Origin: DSNY01 sp040752195
GTDB lineage: Bacteria; Pseudomonadota; Gammaproteobacteria; Burkholderiales; Burkholderiaceae_F
Assembly (NCBI GenBank): GCA_040752195.1
Contig: JBFMFC010000002.1
Location: forward strand, 1 to 64,000
Length of the DNA: 64,000 bases
Reading direction: 5' to 3'
The number at the start of each line of letters is the position of its first letter. The stretch's first letter is position 1. The notes beneath the pieces are model-generated. The model searched no databases. It was not told the origin of the DNA and saw only the letters and a program-made list of their open reading frames with translations. The position numbers were made by a program, and so were the translations under genes. Positions 31,807-39,645 of this stretch are shown here, piece by piece.

Positions 31807-32625
31807 TCAAGAGGCGGCCGGGCCGGCACCGTGCGTCGGCCGAGCGATGCGATCCAGCACCACCGCCGCGGCCACGAACCCGAGCGGCGCGGTGACCGCC
31901 ACGGTCGAACCGTAACCCGCGCAGGCAAGGCCGGCAGCGGGATCCGGCTTGGGCGCGCACGCGCCGATGGGCGGCCGCACCGGTTCGTCCGAGTACACCG
32001 CCACGACGCCAAACTTTCGGACCCGTCCAACGCCGTCGCGCGGAAAACCATAGCGCTGCCGCAGGCGATAGCGCACCTTGGCGAGCAGCGGGTCGCCGGC
32101 GGCGCGCGCGAGGTCCGCGCTGCGGATTCGCGTCGGATCGGTCCGTCCGCCGGCCGCACCGCAGGCCACCACATCGACCTTTGCGCCGCGGCAGTGGGCG
32201 ATCAGCGCAGCCTTCGCCGACACCTGGTCGATGCAGTCGACCACCGCGTCGACATCGCGGATGAGCTCGGCGACGTTGTCGGGCGCGACGAACTCCTCGA
32301 TGCAGCGCACGCGGGCCGATGGATTGATCGCACGGATGCGCTCGGCCATCGCGACCACCTTCGCCTTGCCGTACTCGTCGCCCAGCGCGTGGATCTGGCG
32401 GTTCGTGTTGCTCTCGGCGATGTGGTCGAGATCGATCAGCACCAGTGTGCCGACACCGCTGCGCGCGAGCGCCTCGGCCGCCCACGAACCGACGCCGCCG
32501 ATGCCGACGACCGCGATGCGCGCGCGGCGAAAGCGATCGAACGCCGCATCGCCGTACAGCCGCGCGACGCCGCCAAAGCGGCGGGCGAGGTCGGCATCGA
32601 CCGCAGCCGGCGTCAGGTCGTCCAT
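31807..32625 (-). CDS. tcdA: tRNA threonylcarbamoyladenosine dehydratase TcdA
   Basis: This 272-residue ThiF/E1-like enzyme has a nucleotide-binding loop VVGIGGVGSWAAEALARSG and conserved IDLDHIAESNTNRQIHALG, then DAVVDCIDQVSAK. TcdA uses ATP to cyclise t6A37 to ct6A37 in ANN-decoding tRNAs. The C-terminal AGYGSTVAVTAPLGFVAA matches the family. ATG 32625 is preferred to GTG 32658, whose extra 11 residues are not family-like. It is separated by about 130 bp from dcd on the same strand. Confidence 0.88.
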   Translation of the reverse strand: MDDLTPAAVDADLARRFGGVARLYGDAAFDRFRRARIAVVGIGGVGSWAAEALARSGVGTLVLIDLDHIAESNTNRQIHALGDEYGKAKVVAMAERIRAINPSARVRCIEEFVAPDNVAELIRDVDAVVDCIDQVSAKAALIAHCRGAKVDVVACGAAGGRTDPTRIRSADLARAAGDPLLAKVRYRLRQRYGFPRDGVGRVRKFGVVAVYSDEPVRPPIGACAPKPDPAAGLACAGYGSTVAVTAPLGFVAAAVVLDRIARPTHGAGPAAS

Positions 32626-32758
32626 GCCCGGATTGTAGGAGCGGGGCGTGCCGGCCACGGCGACGGAAAGCGCGTACCGCGGCGTCGCAAGGCGGGCGCG
32701 CCGCCAGCAATCACGGTGTGCCGCGTCCGACCGGCCGGTCGACGGGCGCGCGGCGCGC

Positions 32759-33322
32759 TCACGCGCGCGGCAGGGTCACCCCGCGTTGCCCCTGGTACTT
32801 GCCGCCGCGGTCGCGGTAGCTGGTCTGGCAGACCTCGTCGCTCTCGAGGAACAGCACCTGCGCGCAGCCTTCGCCCGCATAGATCTTCGCCGGCAGCGGC
32901 GTCGTGTTGGAGAACTCCAGCGTCACGTGCCCTTCCCACTCGGGCTCGAGCGGCGTGACGTTCACGATGATCCCGCAGCGGGCGTACGTGCTCTTGCCAA
33001 GGCAGATCGTCAGCACGTTGCGCGGGATGCGCAGGTACTCGACGGTGCGCGCCAGCGCGAACGAGTTGGGCGGGATGATGCAGACATCGCCCTCAAAGTC
33101 GACGAAGGAGTTCGGATCGAACGCCTTCGGATCGACGATCGTGGAGTTGATGTTCGTGAAGATCTTGAATTCGCGCGCGCAGCGGATGTCGTAGCCGTAG
33201 CTCGAGGTCCCGTAGCTGACGATCTTGCGGCCGCCGATGCTGCGCACCTGCGCCGGCTCGAACGGCTCGATCATGCCCTGCGCCGCCATGCGGCGGATCC
33301 AGTTGTCGCTCTTGATGGTCAT
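32759..33322 (-). CDS. dcd: dCTP deaminase
   Basis: The 187-residue enzyme converts dCTP to dUTP for thymidylate synthesis. Conserved segments are MTIKSDNWIRRMA, YGTSSYGYDIRCA, LGKSTYARCGIIVNVTPLEP (substrate-binding and catalytic Glu region) and EGCAQVLFLESDE. The length matches proteobacterial Dcd (about 188 aa). It is divergent from the DSD1-family gene. Confidence 0.97.
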   Translation of the reverse strand: MTIKSDNWIRRMAAQGMIEPFEPAQVRSIGGRKIVSYGTSSYGYDIRCAREFKIFTNINSTIVDPKAFDPNSFVDFEGDVCIIPPNSFALARTVEYLRIPRNVLTICLGKSTYARCGIIVNVTPLEPEWEGHVTLEFSNTTPLPAKIYAGEGCAQVLFLESDEVCQTSYRDRGGKYQGQRGVTLPRA

Positions 33323-33419
33323 CGTCGCAGCCTGATGGCGGATTGCGTTGTCGAAAATGCCGACGGTGCAATCGAAGGCGGCGATTCTACGTGGCGCCGG
33401 CGGCCGCTAGACTTCGCGG

Positions 33420-34565
33420 ATGGACGCCCGCTGGATGCCCCCCGCCCCCGCGCGCGTCGGCGATACGCTCTCCGACGTCGACACGCCGGCGTTGATCCTC
33501 GATCTCGACAAGTTCGAGTCCAACATTCGAAAGATGATCGGCACCACGCGCGCCGCCGGCGTGCGCCTGCGGCCGCACGCGAAGTCGCACAAGTGCGTCG
33601 AGATCGCGCGCCGGCAGATCGCCGCGGGCGCGGTCGGGGTGTGCTGCCAGAAGGTGTCCGAGGCCGAAGTGTTCGTCGCCGAGGGCATCGCCGACGTGCT
33701 GATCACCAACGAGGTCGTTGGCGAGCAGAAGCTGTATCGCCTTGCCGGTATCGCGCGTCGCTATCCGAACGCGCGCATCGGCGTGTGCGTCGACGATGCC
33801 GGCATCGCGCGCCGGCTCGGCGCGATCTGCCAGAAGGAGGACGCGCGGCTCGACGTGTACGTGGAGCTGGACGTCGGGCAGAACCGCTGCGGCGTGACCG
33901 ACGCGTCGAGCGCGGTGGCGATCGCCAAGGCGGTGGTCGCGTCGCCCAGGTTGACCTTCATGGGGCTGCACGCGTACGCCGGCTCGGCGCAGCACCGGCG
34001 CGGCGTACCCGAGCGGCGCAGCGCGGTGCTCGCCGCCGCGCGCAAGGCCGAAGAGGTGCGCGCGGCGTTCCGCGCGAGCGACATCCCGTGCGAGGTGATC
34101 ACCGGCGGCGGCACCGGCACCTTCGCCTACGAGGCCGCGAGCGGCGTCTACAACGAGGTTCAACCCGGATCGTTTGCGCTGATGGACGTCGATTACGCGC
34201 GCAACGAACCCGATCCGAACGCACCGCGCTTCGAGCACGCGCTGTTTGTGCTCGCGACCGTGATGAGCCTGCGCTCGGCCGAAGGCAACGAGCGCGCCAC
34301 ACTCGACGCGGGCCTGAAGGCGTTTTCGACCGACTCCGGTCCGGCGCAGCCGACCTTTCCCGGCTGGCAGGTTCGTTCGGTCTCCGACGAACACACCGTG
34401 CTGCATCGGACGGGGCATGGCCCGCAGGTCAGGCTCGGCGACAAAGCGCTGCTGGTCCCCGGCCACTGCGACCCGACGGTCAATCTGCACGATTGGATCG
34501 TCGCCATTCGCAAGGGCGTGGTCGAGGCGGTGTGGCCGGTCGACGCGCGCGGCGCGGTGTTTTGA
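33420..34565 (+). CDS. PLP-dependent D-threonine aldolase / D-serine dehydratase-like (DSD1 family) enzyme
   Basis: This 381-residue fold-type III PLP enzyme opens with DTPALILDLDKFESNI and has the PLP lysine in PHAKSHKC near residue 59. GGGTGTF binds phosphate, and the C-terminal GHCDPTVNLHD provides the metal-binding His/Cys/Asp typical of D-threonine aldolase and 3-hydroxy-D-aspartate aldolase. It cleaves or dehydrates a beta-hydroxy-D-amino acid; which one cannot be told from sequence. It converges with coxG, 20 bp apart. Confidence 0.8.
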   Translation: MDARWMPPAPARVGDTLSDVDTPALILDLDKFESNIRKMIGTTRAAGVRLRPHAKSHKCVEIARRQIAAGAVGVCCQKVSEAEVFVAEGIADVLITNEVVGEQKLYRLAGIARRYPNARIGVCVDDAGIARRLGAICQKEDARLDVYVELDVGQNRCGVTDASSAVAIAKAVVASPRLTFMGLHAYAGSAQHRRGVPERRSAVLAAARKAEEVRAAFRASDIPCEVITGGGTGTFAYEAASGVYNEVQPGSFALMDVDYARNEPDPNAPRFEHALFVLATVMSLRSAEGNERATLDAGLKAFSTDSGPAQPTFPGWQVRSVSDEHTVLHRTGHGPQVRLGDKALLVPGHCDPTVNLHDWIVAIRKGVVEAVWPVDARGAVF

Positions 34566-34585
34566 TCGTCGGCCGGGCCGACGGG

Positions 34586-35137
34586 TTAGCGACCGAACAA
34601 CCGCCTCAAGAACGCCTTGAGCAGGCTCCAGAAGCCGAAGGCGGCCTGCGGCGGCGGTGCGGGCGGCGGTGCGCCCGCTTCCACCGGTGCGGCGCGTGCG
34701 GCCAGCTGCGCGCCGAACGCCTCGAAGAACTTGTCGGCCATCGCGCCGGCGGCGGCGTCGACCAGCCGCGAGCCGACCTGCGCGAGCTTGCCGCCGACGT
34801 GCGCGTTGGCGACAAAGGTGAGCTTCGTTTCGCGTGCACTGACCTGCGACAGCGTCACGCGCGCCTCGCCGCGCGCGAAGCCGGCGTTGCTGCTCGATCC
34901 TTCGAACTTCAGCGTGTACGCGTTCGGCGCGTCGATGTCGGCGAGCTCGAGCTTGCCCTTGAACTTCGCGCGCACCGGACCGATCGCCGTGTTCAGCGTC
35001 GTCTCGTAGCGGTTGTCGCCGAGCGGAACGATCTCCTCGCAGCCCGGCACGCACTGCTTCAGGATCCCGATGTCGTTGAGCGCCGCCCACGCGGTCGCGC
35101 GGTCGGCCGGCAGCATGCGTTCGCCTTTGAGCTCCAT
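34586..35137 (-). CDS. coxG: CoxG-like SRPBCC protein (CO dehydrogenase subunit G family)
   Basis: The product has 183 residues. An SRPBCC/CoxG domain starts MELKGERMLPADRATAWAAL and contains CVPGCEEI and KFKGKLELADI. A Pro/Ala linker leads to a hydrophobic/basic C-terminal anchor, FWSLLKAFLRRLFGR, consistent with CoxG recruiting CO dehydrogenase to the membrane. It is last in the coxD-mcd-coxE-coxG run, 34 bp after coxE. Confidence 0.88.
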   Translation of the reverse strand: MELKGERMLPADRATAWAALNDIGILKQCVPGCEEIVPLGDNRYETTLNTAIGPVRAKFKGKLELADIDAPNAYTLKFEGSSSNAGFARGEARVTLSQVSARETKLTFVANAHVGGKLAQVGSRLVDAAAGAMADKFFEAFGAQLAARAAPVEAGAPPPAPPPQAAFGFWSLLKAFLRRLFGR

Positions 35138-35171
35138 GAACTCCGTCCCTCCTCCTCCCGAGCGCGTCTCA

Positions 35172-36434
35172 TCAAGCGCCGTTCGCCGCCTGTCCGGAGT
35201 GCGGGCGAGCGCCGCGCAGCCGAGCGCTACGCGCGCCTGCCCCCAATGCCAGCGTCCGCGCCAGCGCCGTCAGGCTGTCGACATTGTGCACGGGCAGGAA
35301 CGCATCGACGTGCGGCAGCAGCGCGCGGATGCCGCGCGCGCGCGGCTCGAACGCGTCGTAGCGCAGCAACGGATTGAGCCAGACGAGGCGGCGGCACGAC
35401 TTCGCAAGCCGCTCGGCCTGCGCTTCGAGCAGCGCGATGTCGCCGTGCTCGAGTCCGTCGGTCATCAGCAGCACCGTCGGGCTGCCCGACAGCACGCGCC
35501 GCGCCCAGCGCAGGTTGAATTCCTTCAGGCACTGCGCGATGCGCGTTCCGCCGGACCAGTCCTCGACCGCGTCGACCACTGCGGCGACCGCAAGATCCGG
35601 ATCGCGCGCGCGCATCGGCCGCGTCACCGGCGTGAGCCGCGTGCCGAACACGAACGCATGCACGCGATAGTCGGCCGCGTTCGTCATGCCGGTCAGTGCG
35701 TGCACGAAGTGCAGGAACATCCGCGAGTAGCGCGACACCGAGCCGGAGATGTCGACCAGCACGACCAGCGGCTCGGGCCGCGTCCGCCGCCGACGCAGCG
35801 GCAGCTCCGCGATGTCGCCGCCGTGCCGCGCCGCGCCGCGCAGCAAGGCGCGCAGGTCGACGCGCTGCCCGCGGCGCGAAGGCGCGTCGCGCCGCGTGGC
35901 CAGCTCGGCGAGGAACGGGGCAAGTTCGGCGAGCAGGCGCTTGGCAGCGTTCCACTCCGCCGTGCTCATCGTCTCGAAGTCGGCCTTGCGAAGCTGCTCG
36001 CGGTCCGACCACGACAGCGTCGCGTCGATCTCGATCCGCTCTTCGCGCGTCGGCTCGGGCGGCGTGGGCCCCGTACCCTTGAACAGCGCTTCACCGAGCC
36101 GGCGGTTTTCGGGCGGCGGCGGCGCGCCGGGCTTCTCTTTGACCTGCGGCAGCAGCAGCCGCAGCATCTGCCCGAGCAGATCGGGATCCTTCCAGAAGAT
36201 GTGGAACGCCTGGTCGAACAGCGCGCGATGCTCGGCGCGGTCGATCAGGCACGATGCGAGCACCGCGTGGAAGTCCGCGCGCGATTCGATCCCGGCGACG
36301 CGCAGCGCCTGCAGCGCCAGTAAAACGCGGTCGGTGCCGACCGCAACGCCGGCGGCGCGCAGCACGCGCGCGAAGTGCACGACGTTGTCGGCGAGACGGC
36401 CGGGCAGGTCGGCAGCCGATGCAGCGGGCAGCAT
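35172..36434 (-). CDS. coxE: CoxE-like von Willebrand factor A protein
   Basis: The 420-residue VWA protein has the metal-ion-dependent adhesion site DISGS in LVVLVDISGSVSRYSRMF, GGTRIAQ and LLMTDGLEHG. CoxE acts with the AAA+ protein CoxD to mature the Mo-Cu active site of CO dehydrogenase. The N-terminal half is an all-helical region. ATG 36434 overlaps the stop of the malonyl-CoA decarboxylase gene by one base (TGATG). A longer GTG start at 36458 exists but adds only eight residues. Confidence 0.88.
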   Translation of the reverse strand: MLPAASAADLPGRLADNVVHFARVLRAAGVAVGTDRVLLALQALRVAGIESRADFHAVLASCLIDRAEHRALFDQAFHIFWKDPDLLGQMLRLLLPQVKEKPGAPPPPENRRLGEALFKGTGPTPPEPTREERIEIDATLSWSDREQLRKADFETMSTAEWNAAKRLLAELAPFLAELATRRDAPSRRGQRVDLRALLRGAARHGGDIAELPLRRRRTRPEPLVVLVDISGSVSRYSRMFLHFVHALTGMTNAADYRVHAFVFGTRLTPVTRPMRARDPDLAVAAVVDAVEDWSGGTRIAQCLKEFNLRWARRVLSGSPTVLLMTDGLEHGDIALLEAQAERLAKSCRRLVWLNPLLRYDAFEPRARGIRALLPHVDAFLPVHNVDSLTALARTLALGAGARSARLRGARPHSGQAANGA

Positions 36435-37765
36435 CAGGCGGTCGCGGGTCCGAACCACGCGGCGGCGGCGTCGGCGGCGCGCTCCACCGCGCTCGACGCC
36501 AGCACGCGGTGCTCGTTGACGAACAGCTCGTGATTGCGTTCGACCTCACCGAGCCGGTAGACGTAGTTGCACATCAGCCCGTACGAGCGCGCCAGTCCGT
36601 GCAGCGAAGTGTCGCCGAGCCAGTTCAGCCGCTCGAGCACGGCGCCGTTGCCGAGATGGAAGCGCGCGACCGCGTCGATCGGCTCCGCGCCCCGCTTGGC
36701 GCGCGTGAGGTAGTACGCGGCCAGCGGCACGAGCAGCGGCTCGTCGGCCGCCGCGCCGTCGCGCGCCGGCCAGTCGGGCGCCTCGAGCCGCTCGAACAGC
36801 GCGCGCAGCGCCGCACCGTTGGCGCCGGCGACGAGCCGCTCGCGCTGGCTGCCGAGCCAGGCGCGAAAGCCGGGGATCGGCGACAGCGTCGCGAAGCGGC
36901 GGATGCGCGGAAACTCGCTGCGCAGTTCGACCGCGACCTGCTTGATCAGGAAGTTGCCGAACGAGATGCCGCGCAAACCTTCCTGGCAGTTGGTGATCGA
37001 GTAGAACATCGCGCAGTTGGCCAGTTCCGGCGCGGCGACCGGCGCGTTCACGTCGAGCAGCGGCTGCACCTTCGCGCTCATGCCGCGCGTCAGCGCGACC
37101 TCGATGAAGATCAGCGGATCGTCGGGAAGCTGCGGATGGAAAAAGGCGAAGCAGCGCCGGTCGGCCTGCAGCCGGCGCCTCAGGTCGTCCCAACCCTGGA
37201 TCTGGTGCACGGCCTCGTAGGCGATCAGTTTCTCGAGGACGATCGCGGAGGTGCGCCAGTCGATCCGCGCGAGCGTCAGGAAGCCGCGGTTGAACCACGA
37301 GCGCAGCAGGTGCCGCAGGTCGCTGTCGATCACCCGCCATTGCGGGTGCGCTTCGAGACCGAGCAGTACCTGCAGCCGCATGTCGACCAGCGCCGCGGTG
37401 CCGCCCGGCGCCATGTTGAGCCGGCGGAACAGTTCCTGGCGCGGCGGTTCGACCACCTCCTCGAGCCGCGCCAGCGTCTGCGGCGAAGGATTCTCGCGAT
37501 ACGCCTGCGCAGCCTGCAGCACCGCATCCGGATCGGGCGAGAAGTCGCGAGCGAGCGCGTCGAAGAAGCGTACGCGCTCGGCTTCGTCGAGCGCCCGGTA
37601 CGCGGCGAGCGCGTCGCGCGCGGCCGCTGCGCCGGACGCCTCGCCGCGCTCACGGATCAGCGCGCGGCAGCGGACGATCGCCTCGCGCACCAACCGCGAA
37701 CGCACGGCGGCGGGACGGCTCGCCGGCTTGCGCCGGCGCCGGGCGGTGGCAGCGTCGTCGCGCAT
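36434..37765 (-). CDS. Malonyl-CoA decarboxylase
   Basis: The 443-residue enzyme decarboxylates malonyl-CoA to acetyl-CoA. MCD family signatures are HPQLPDDPLIFIEVALT, FYSITNCQEGLRGISFGNFL, ATLSPIPGFRAWL (catalytic Ser region) and ARFHLGNGA (catalytic His). An N-terminal Arg-rich stretch precedes the helical domain. ATG 37765 has an AGGA site. It sits between coxD (113 bp upstream) and coxE (1-bp overlap), an unusual partner for cox accessory genes. It could instead serve the acyl-CoA carboxylase chemistry of region 4. Confidence 0.9.
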   Translation of the reverse strand: MRDDAATARRRRKPASRPAAVRSRLVREAIVRCRALIRERGEASGAAAARDALAAYRALDEAERVRFFDALARDFSPDPDAVLQAAQAYRENPSPQTLARLEEVVEPPRQELFRRLNMAPGGTAALVDMRLQVLLGLEAHPQWRVIDSDLRHLLRSWFNRGFLTLARIDWRTSAIVLEKLIAYEAVHQIQGWDDLRRRLQADRRCFAFFHPQLPDDPLIFIEVALTRGMSAKVQPLLDVNAPVAAPELANCAMFYSITNCQEGLRGISFGNFLIKQVAVELRSEFPRIRRFATLSPIPGFRAWLGSQRERLVAGANGAALRALFERLEAPDWPARDGAAADEPLLVPLAAYYLTRAKRGAEPIDAVARFHLGNGAVLERLNWLGDTSLHGLARSYGLMCNYVYRLGEVERNHELFVNEHRVLASSAVERAADAAAAWFGPATA

Positions 37766-37878
37766 CGTCGCGGTCCTCAAGCGCAGGCAGCGAGCGGCGC
37801 GCCGCGCGGGGTGCGCGGCGCCCGCGCCGTAGCCGCCAGTGCGACGCCGCAGTGACCGATGTCCATCCGTGCCCCGCT

Positions 37879-38787
37879 TCAGGCCGACGCCGCGACCGCC
37901 TGCCGCACCTGCTCGATCAGCCGCGCGGCCTCGGAGCCCTGCACCCGCGCGATGTCGTCCTGGTACTTCAGCAGCACGCCGAGCGTGTTGTTGACGGTTT
38001 CCGGGTCGAGCACGACCGCGTCGAGCGCGAGCAGCGCGCGCGTCCACTCGATCGTCTCGGACACGCCCGGAAGCTTGTACAGATCCATGGTCCGAAGCGA
38101 CTGCACGAAGGCGACGATCTGGCGCGACAGCGCCTCCTTCGCTTCCGGCGCCTTGCGGCGGACGATCTCGAACTCGCGCGCCGCCGACGGATAGTCGACC
38201 CAGTGGTAGATGCAGCGGCGTTTGACCGCGTCGTGGATCTCGCGCGTGCGGTTGGACGTGATCACCACGATCGGCGGCCTTTCGGCGCGCACGGTCTTCC
38301 ACTCGGGAATCGTGATCTGGAAGTCGGACAGCACCTCGAGCAGGTAGGCCTCGAACGGTTCGTCGGTGCGGTCCAGCTCGTCGATCAGCAGCACCGGCGG
38401 CTGCGCGTGCGGCAGCAGCGCGCGCAGCAGCGGCCGCTCGATCAGGAAGCGCTCGGTAAACAGCCCCGCCGCCATTTGCTCGCGTGTTTCGTGCGCGGCT
38501 TCGGTCAGCCGGATCTCCAGCATCTGCCGCGCGTAGTTCCACTCGTACGCCGCCGCGTTGATGTCGAGCCCTTCGTAGCACTGCAGCCGGATCAGCTCGG
38601 CGCCGAGCCCGGCGGCGAGCACCTTGGCGATCTCGGTCTTGCCGGTGCCGGGCTCGCCTTCGAGGAACAGCGGCCGACCCAGCTTGAGCGCGAGAAACAC
38701 CGCGGTGGCGAGCTGACGCTCGGCGACGTAATTCTGCGCGGCCAGCAGCGTGGCGGTTGCGTCGACGGACTCGGGGGTCGTGTTCAT
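37879..38787 (-). CDS. coxD: CoxD-like MoxR-family AAA+ ATPase
   Basis: The 302-residue ATPase has Walker A GEPGTGKTE (about residues 43-51), Walker B VLLIDELDR (about 130-138) and sensor VVITSNRTREIHDAVKRRC. CoxD is a chaperone-like ATPase that works with CoxE to insert sulfur and copper into CO dehydrogenase. Its first six bases lie inside the 127-bp duplicated block that borders the assembly gap, so everything upstream of the start must be read with care. Confidence 0.9.
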   Translation of the reverse strand: MNTTPESVDATATLLAAQNYVAERQLATAVFLALKLGRPLFLEGEPGTGKTEIAKVLAAGLGAELIRLQCYEGLDINAAAYEWNYARQMLEIRLTEAAHETREQMAAGLFTERFLIERPLLRALLPHAQPPVLLIDELDRTDEPFEAYLLEVLSDFQITIPEWKTVRAERPPIVVITSNRTREIHDAVKRRCIYHWVDYPSAAREFEIVRRKAPEAKEALSRQIVAFVQSLRTMDLYKLPGVSETIEWTRALLALDAVVLDPETVNNTLGVLLKYQDDIARVQGSEAARLIEQVRQAVAASA

Positions 38788-38908
38788 GCCGCGACCTTAC
38801 CGCAGTATCGCCGCGACGGCCATCAGACGGGCCGCCGCGCACGCTGCGCCGAGACGAGCGCCGCGTCCGGGATGTCGAGCGCCTGCATCGCCCGCGCCGC
38901 GGTCGCGA
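38782..38908 (+). repeat. 127-bp direct duplication, left copy (assembly overlap)
   Basis: This stretch is base-for-base identical to 39009-39135, and the two copies abut the two ends of the N run. It includes the coxD start codon. A 127-bp exact overlap equals a common maximum k-mer size of de Bruijn assemblers, so it is read as an unmerged contig overlap, not a biological repeat. Confidence 0.9.
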
Positions 38909-39008
38909 NNNNNNNNNNNNNNNNNNNNNNNNNNNNNNNNNNNNNNNNNNNNNNNNNNNNNNNNNNNNNNNNNNNNNNNNNNNNNNNNNNNNNNNNNNNN
39001 NNNNNNNN
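38909..39008. other. Scaffold gap of 100 N
   Basis: Exactly 100 undetermined bases. The flanking identical 127-bp ends suggest the two contigs actually overlap and that no sequence is missing; collapsing the overlap gives a continuous coxD leader. A real tandem repeat with unknown insert remains possible. Confidence 0.95.
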
Positions 39009-39135
39009 GTTCATGCCGCGACCTTACCGCAGTATCGCCGCGACGGCCATCAGACGGGCCGCCGCGCACGCTGCGCCGAGACGAGCGCCGCGTCCGGGAT
39101 GTCGAGCGCCTGCATCGCCCGCGCCGCGGTCGCGA
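39009..39135 (+). repeat. 127-bp direct duplication, right copy
   Basis: Identical to 38782-38908. It begins directly after the last N, again with the coxD start codon (CAT at 39012-39014 on the plus strand). Confidence 0.9.
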
Positions 39136-39160
39136 ACGACACGCCGCTGGCAACGGCGGC
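39050..39160 (-). pseudogene. C-terminal gene fragment upstream of coxD
   Basis: A 36-codon open stretch (AAVASGVSFATAARAMQAL... ending QRARRPV) sits between an in-frame TGA (39161-39163) and its own TGA (39050-39052). It reads like the tail of a longer protein and has no start codon. It lies on the same strand as coxD and just downstream of the thioesterase. It may be the remnant of the gene that once preceded coxD. The family is not recognised. Confidence 0.35.
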
Positions 39161-39171
39161 TCATCGGCGAC

Positions 39172-39642
39172 TCAGCTGACGATGTAAGCGGCGGCCCCCG
39201 CCGCCACCAGGCGACCCTCGGCATCGTGCAGTTCCATACGGGTGCCGGCCACGCGGCTGCCGAGGCGCATCGTCTCGGCGCTGGCATCGAAATGGGGGCC
39301 GCTGGCCGGGCGCAGATAGTCGACCCGCAGATCGATGGTGCCCAGCTTGGCGAAGCGCGCCAGACGCGCCTCCGGCGGCTCGTGCAGATGCCGCGCACCG
39401 ATGGCCAGCATCACCGCCAGACCGCCCATCGCGTCGAGCGTGGCGCTGATGACGCCGCCGTGCAGGCGCCGGTGCAGGAAATGCCCGATCAGCTCCTCGC
39501 GCATCGCGATGCGCGCGCACACCCGCTGCGGGTCGAACGAGGTGATCTTCAGTCCCAGCACGCGGTTGAAGACGATGCGCTCCTCGAACATCTGCCGCAG
39601 CGCCTCGACGAACTGCGGCTCGAACGGGCCGGCGGGCACCAT
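39172..39642 (-). CDS. Hotdog-fold thioesterase (PaaI/YiiD-like)
   Basis: The 156-residue single-domain protein has the hotdog motif HFLHRRLHGGVISATLDAMGG (given as HGGVISATLDAMGG, about residues 61-74) followed by VDYLRPA and AGTRMELHDAEGRLVAAG. It probably hydrolyses acyl-CoA intermediates of the adjacent pathway. It starts three bases after the acyl-CoA dehydrogenase stop, so it is the last gene of the atuD-atuF-acd unit. Confidence 0.82.
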   Translation of the reverse strand: MVPAGPFEPQFVEALRQMFEERIVFNRVLGLKITSFDPQRVCARIAMREELIGHFLHRRLHGGVISATLDAMGGLAVMLAIGARHLHEPPEARLARFAKLGTIDLRVDYLRPASGPHFDASAETMRLGSRVAGTRMELHDAEGRLVAAGAAAYIVS

Positions 39643-39645
39643 CGG

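Noticed and set aside
38782..39135. Direct repeats that might mark a mobile element or duplication
   Set aside because: The two copies are identical, 127 bp long, and sit exactly at the gap edges; no transposase or inverted ends are nearby, so an assembly overlap explains them better.
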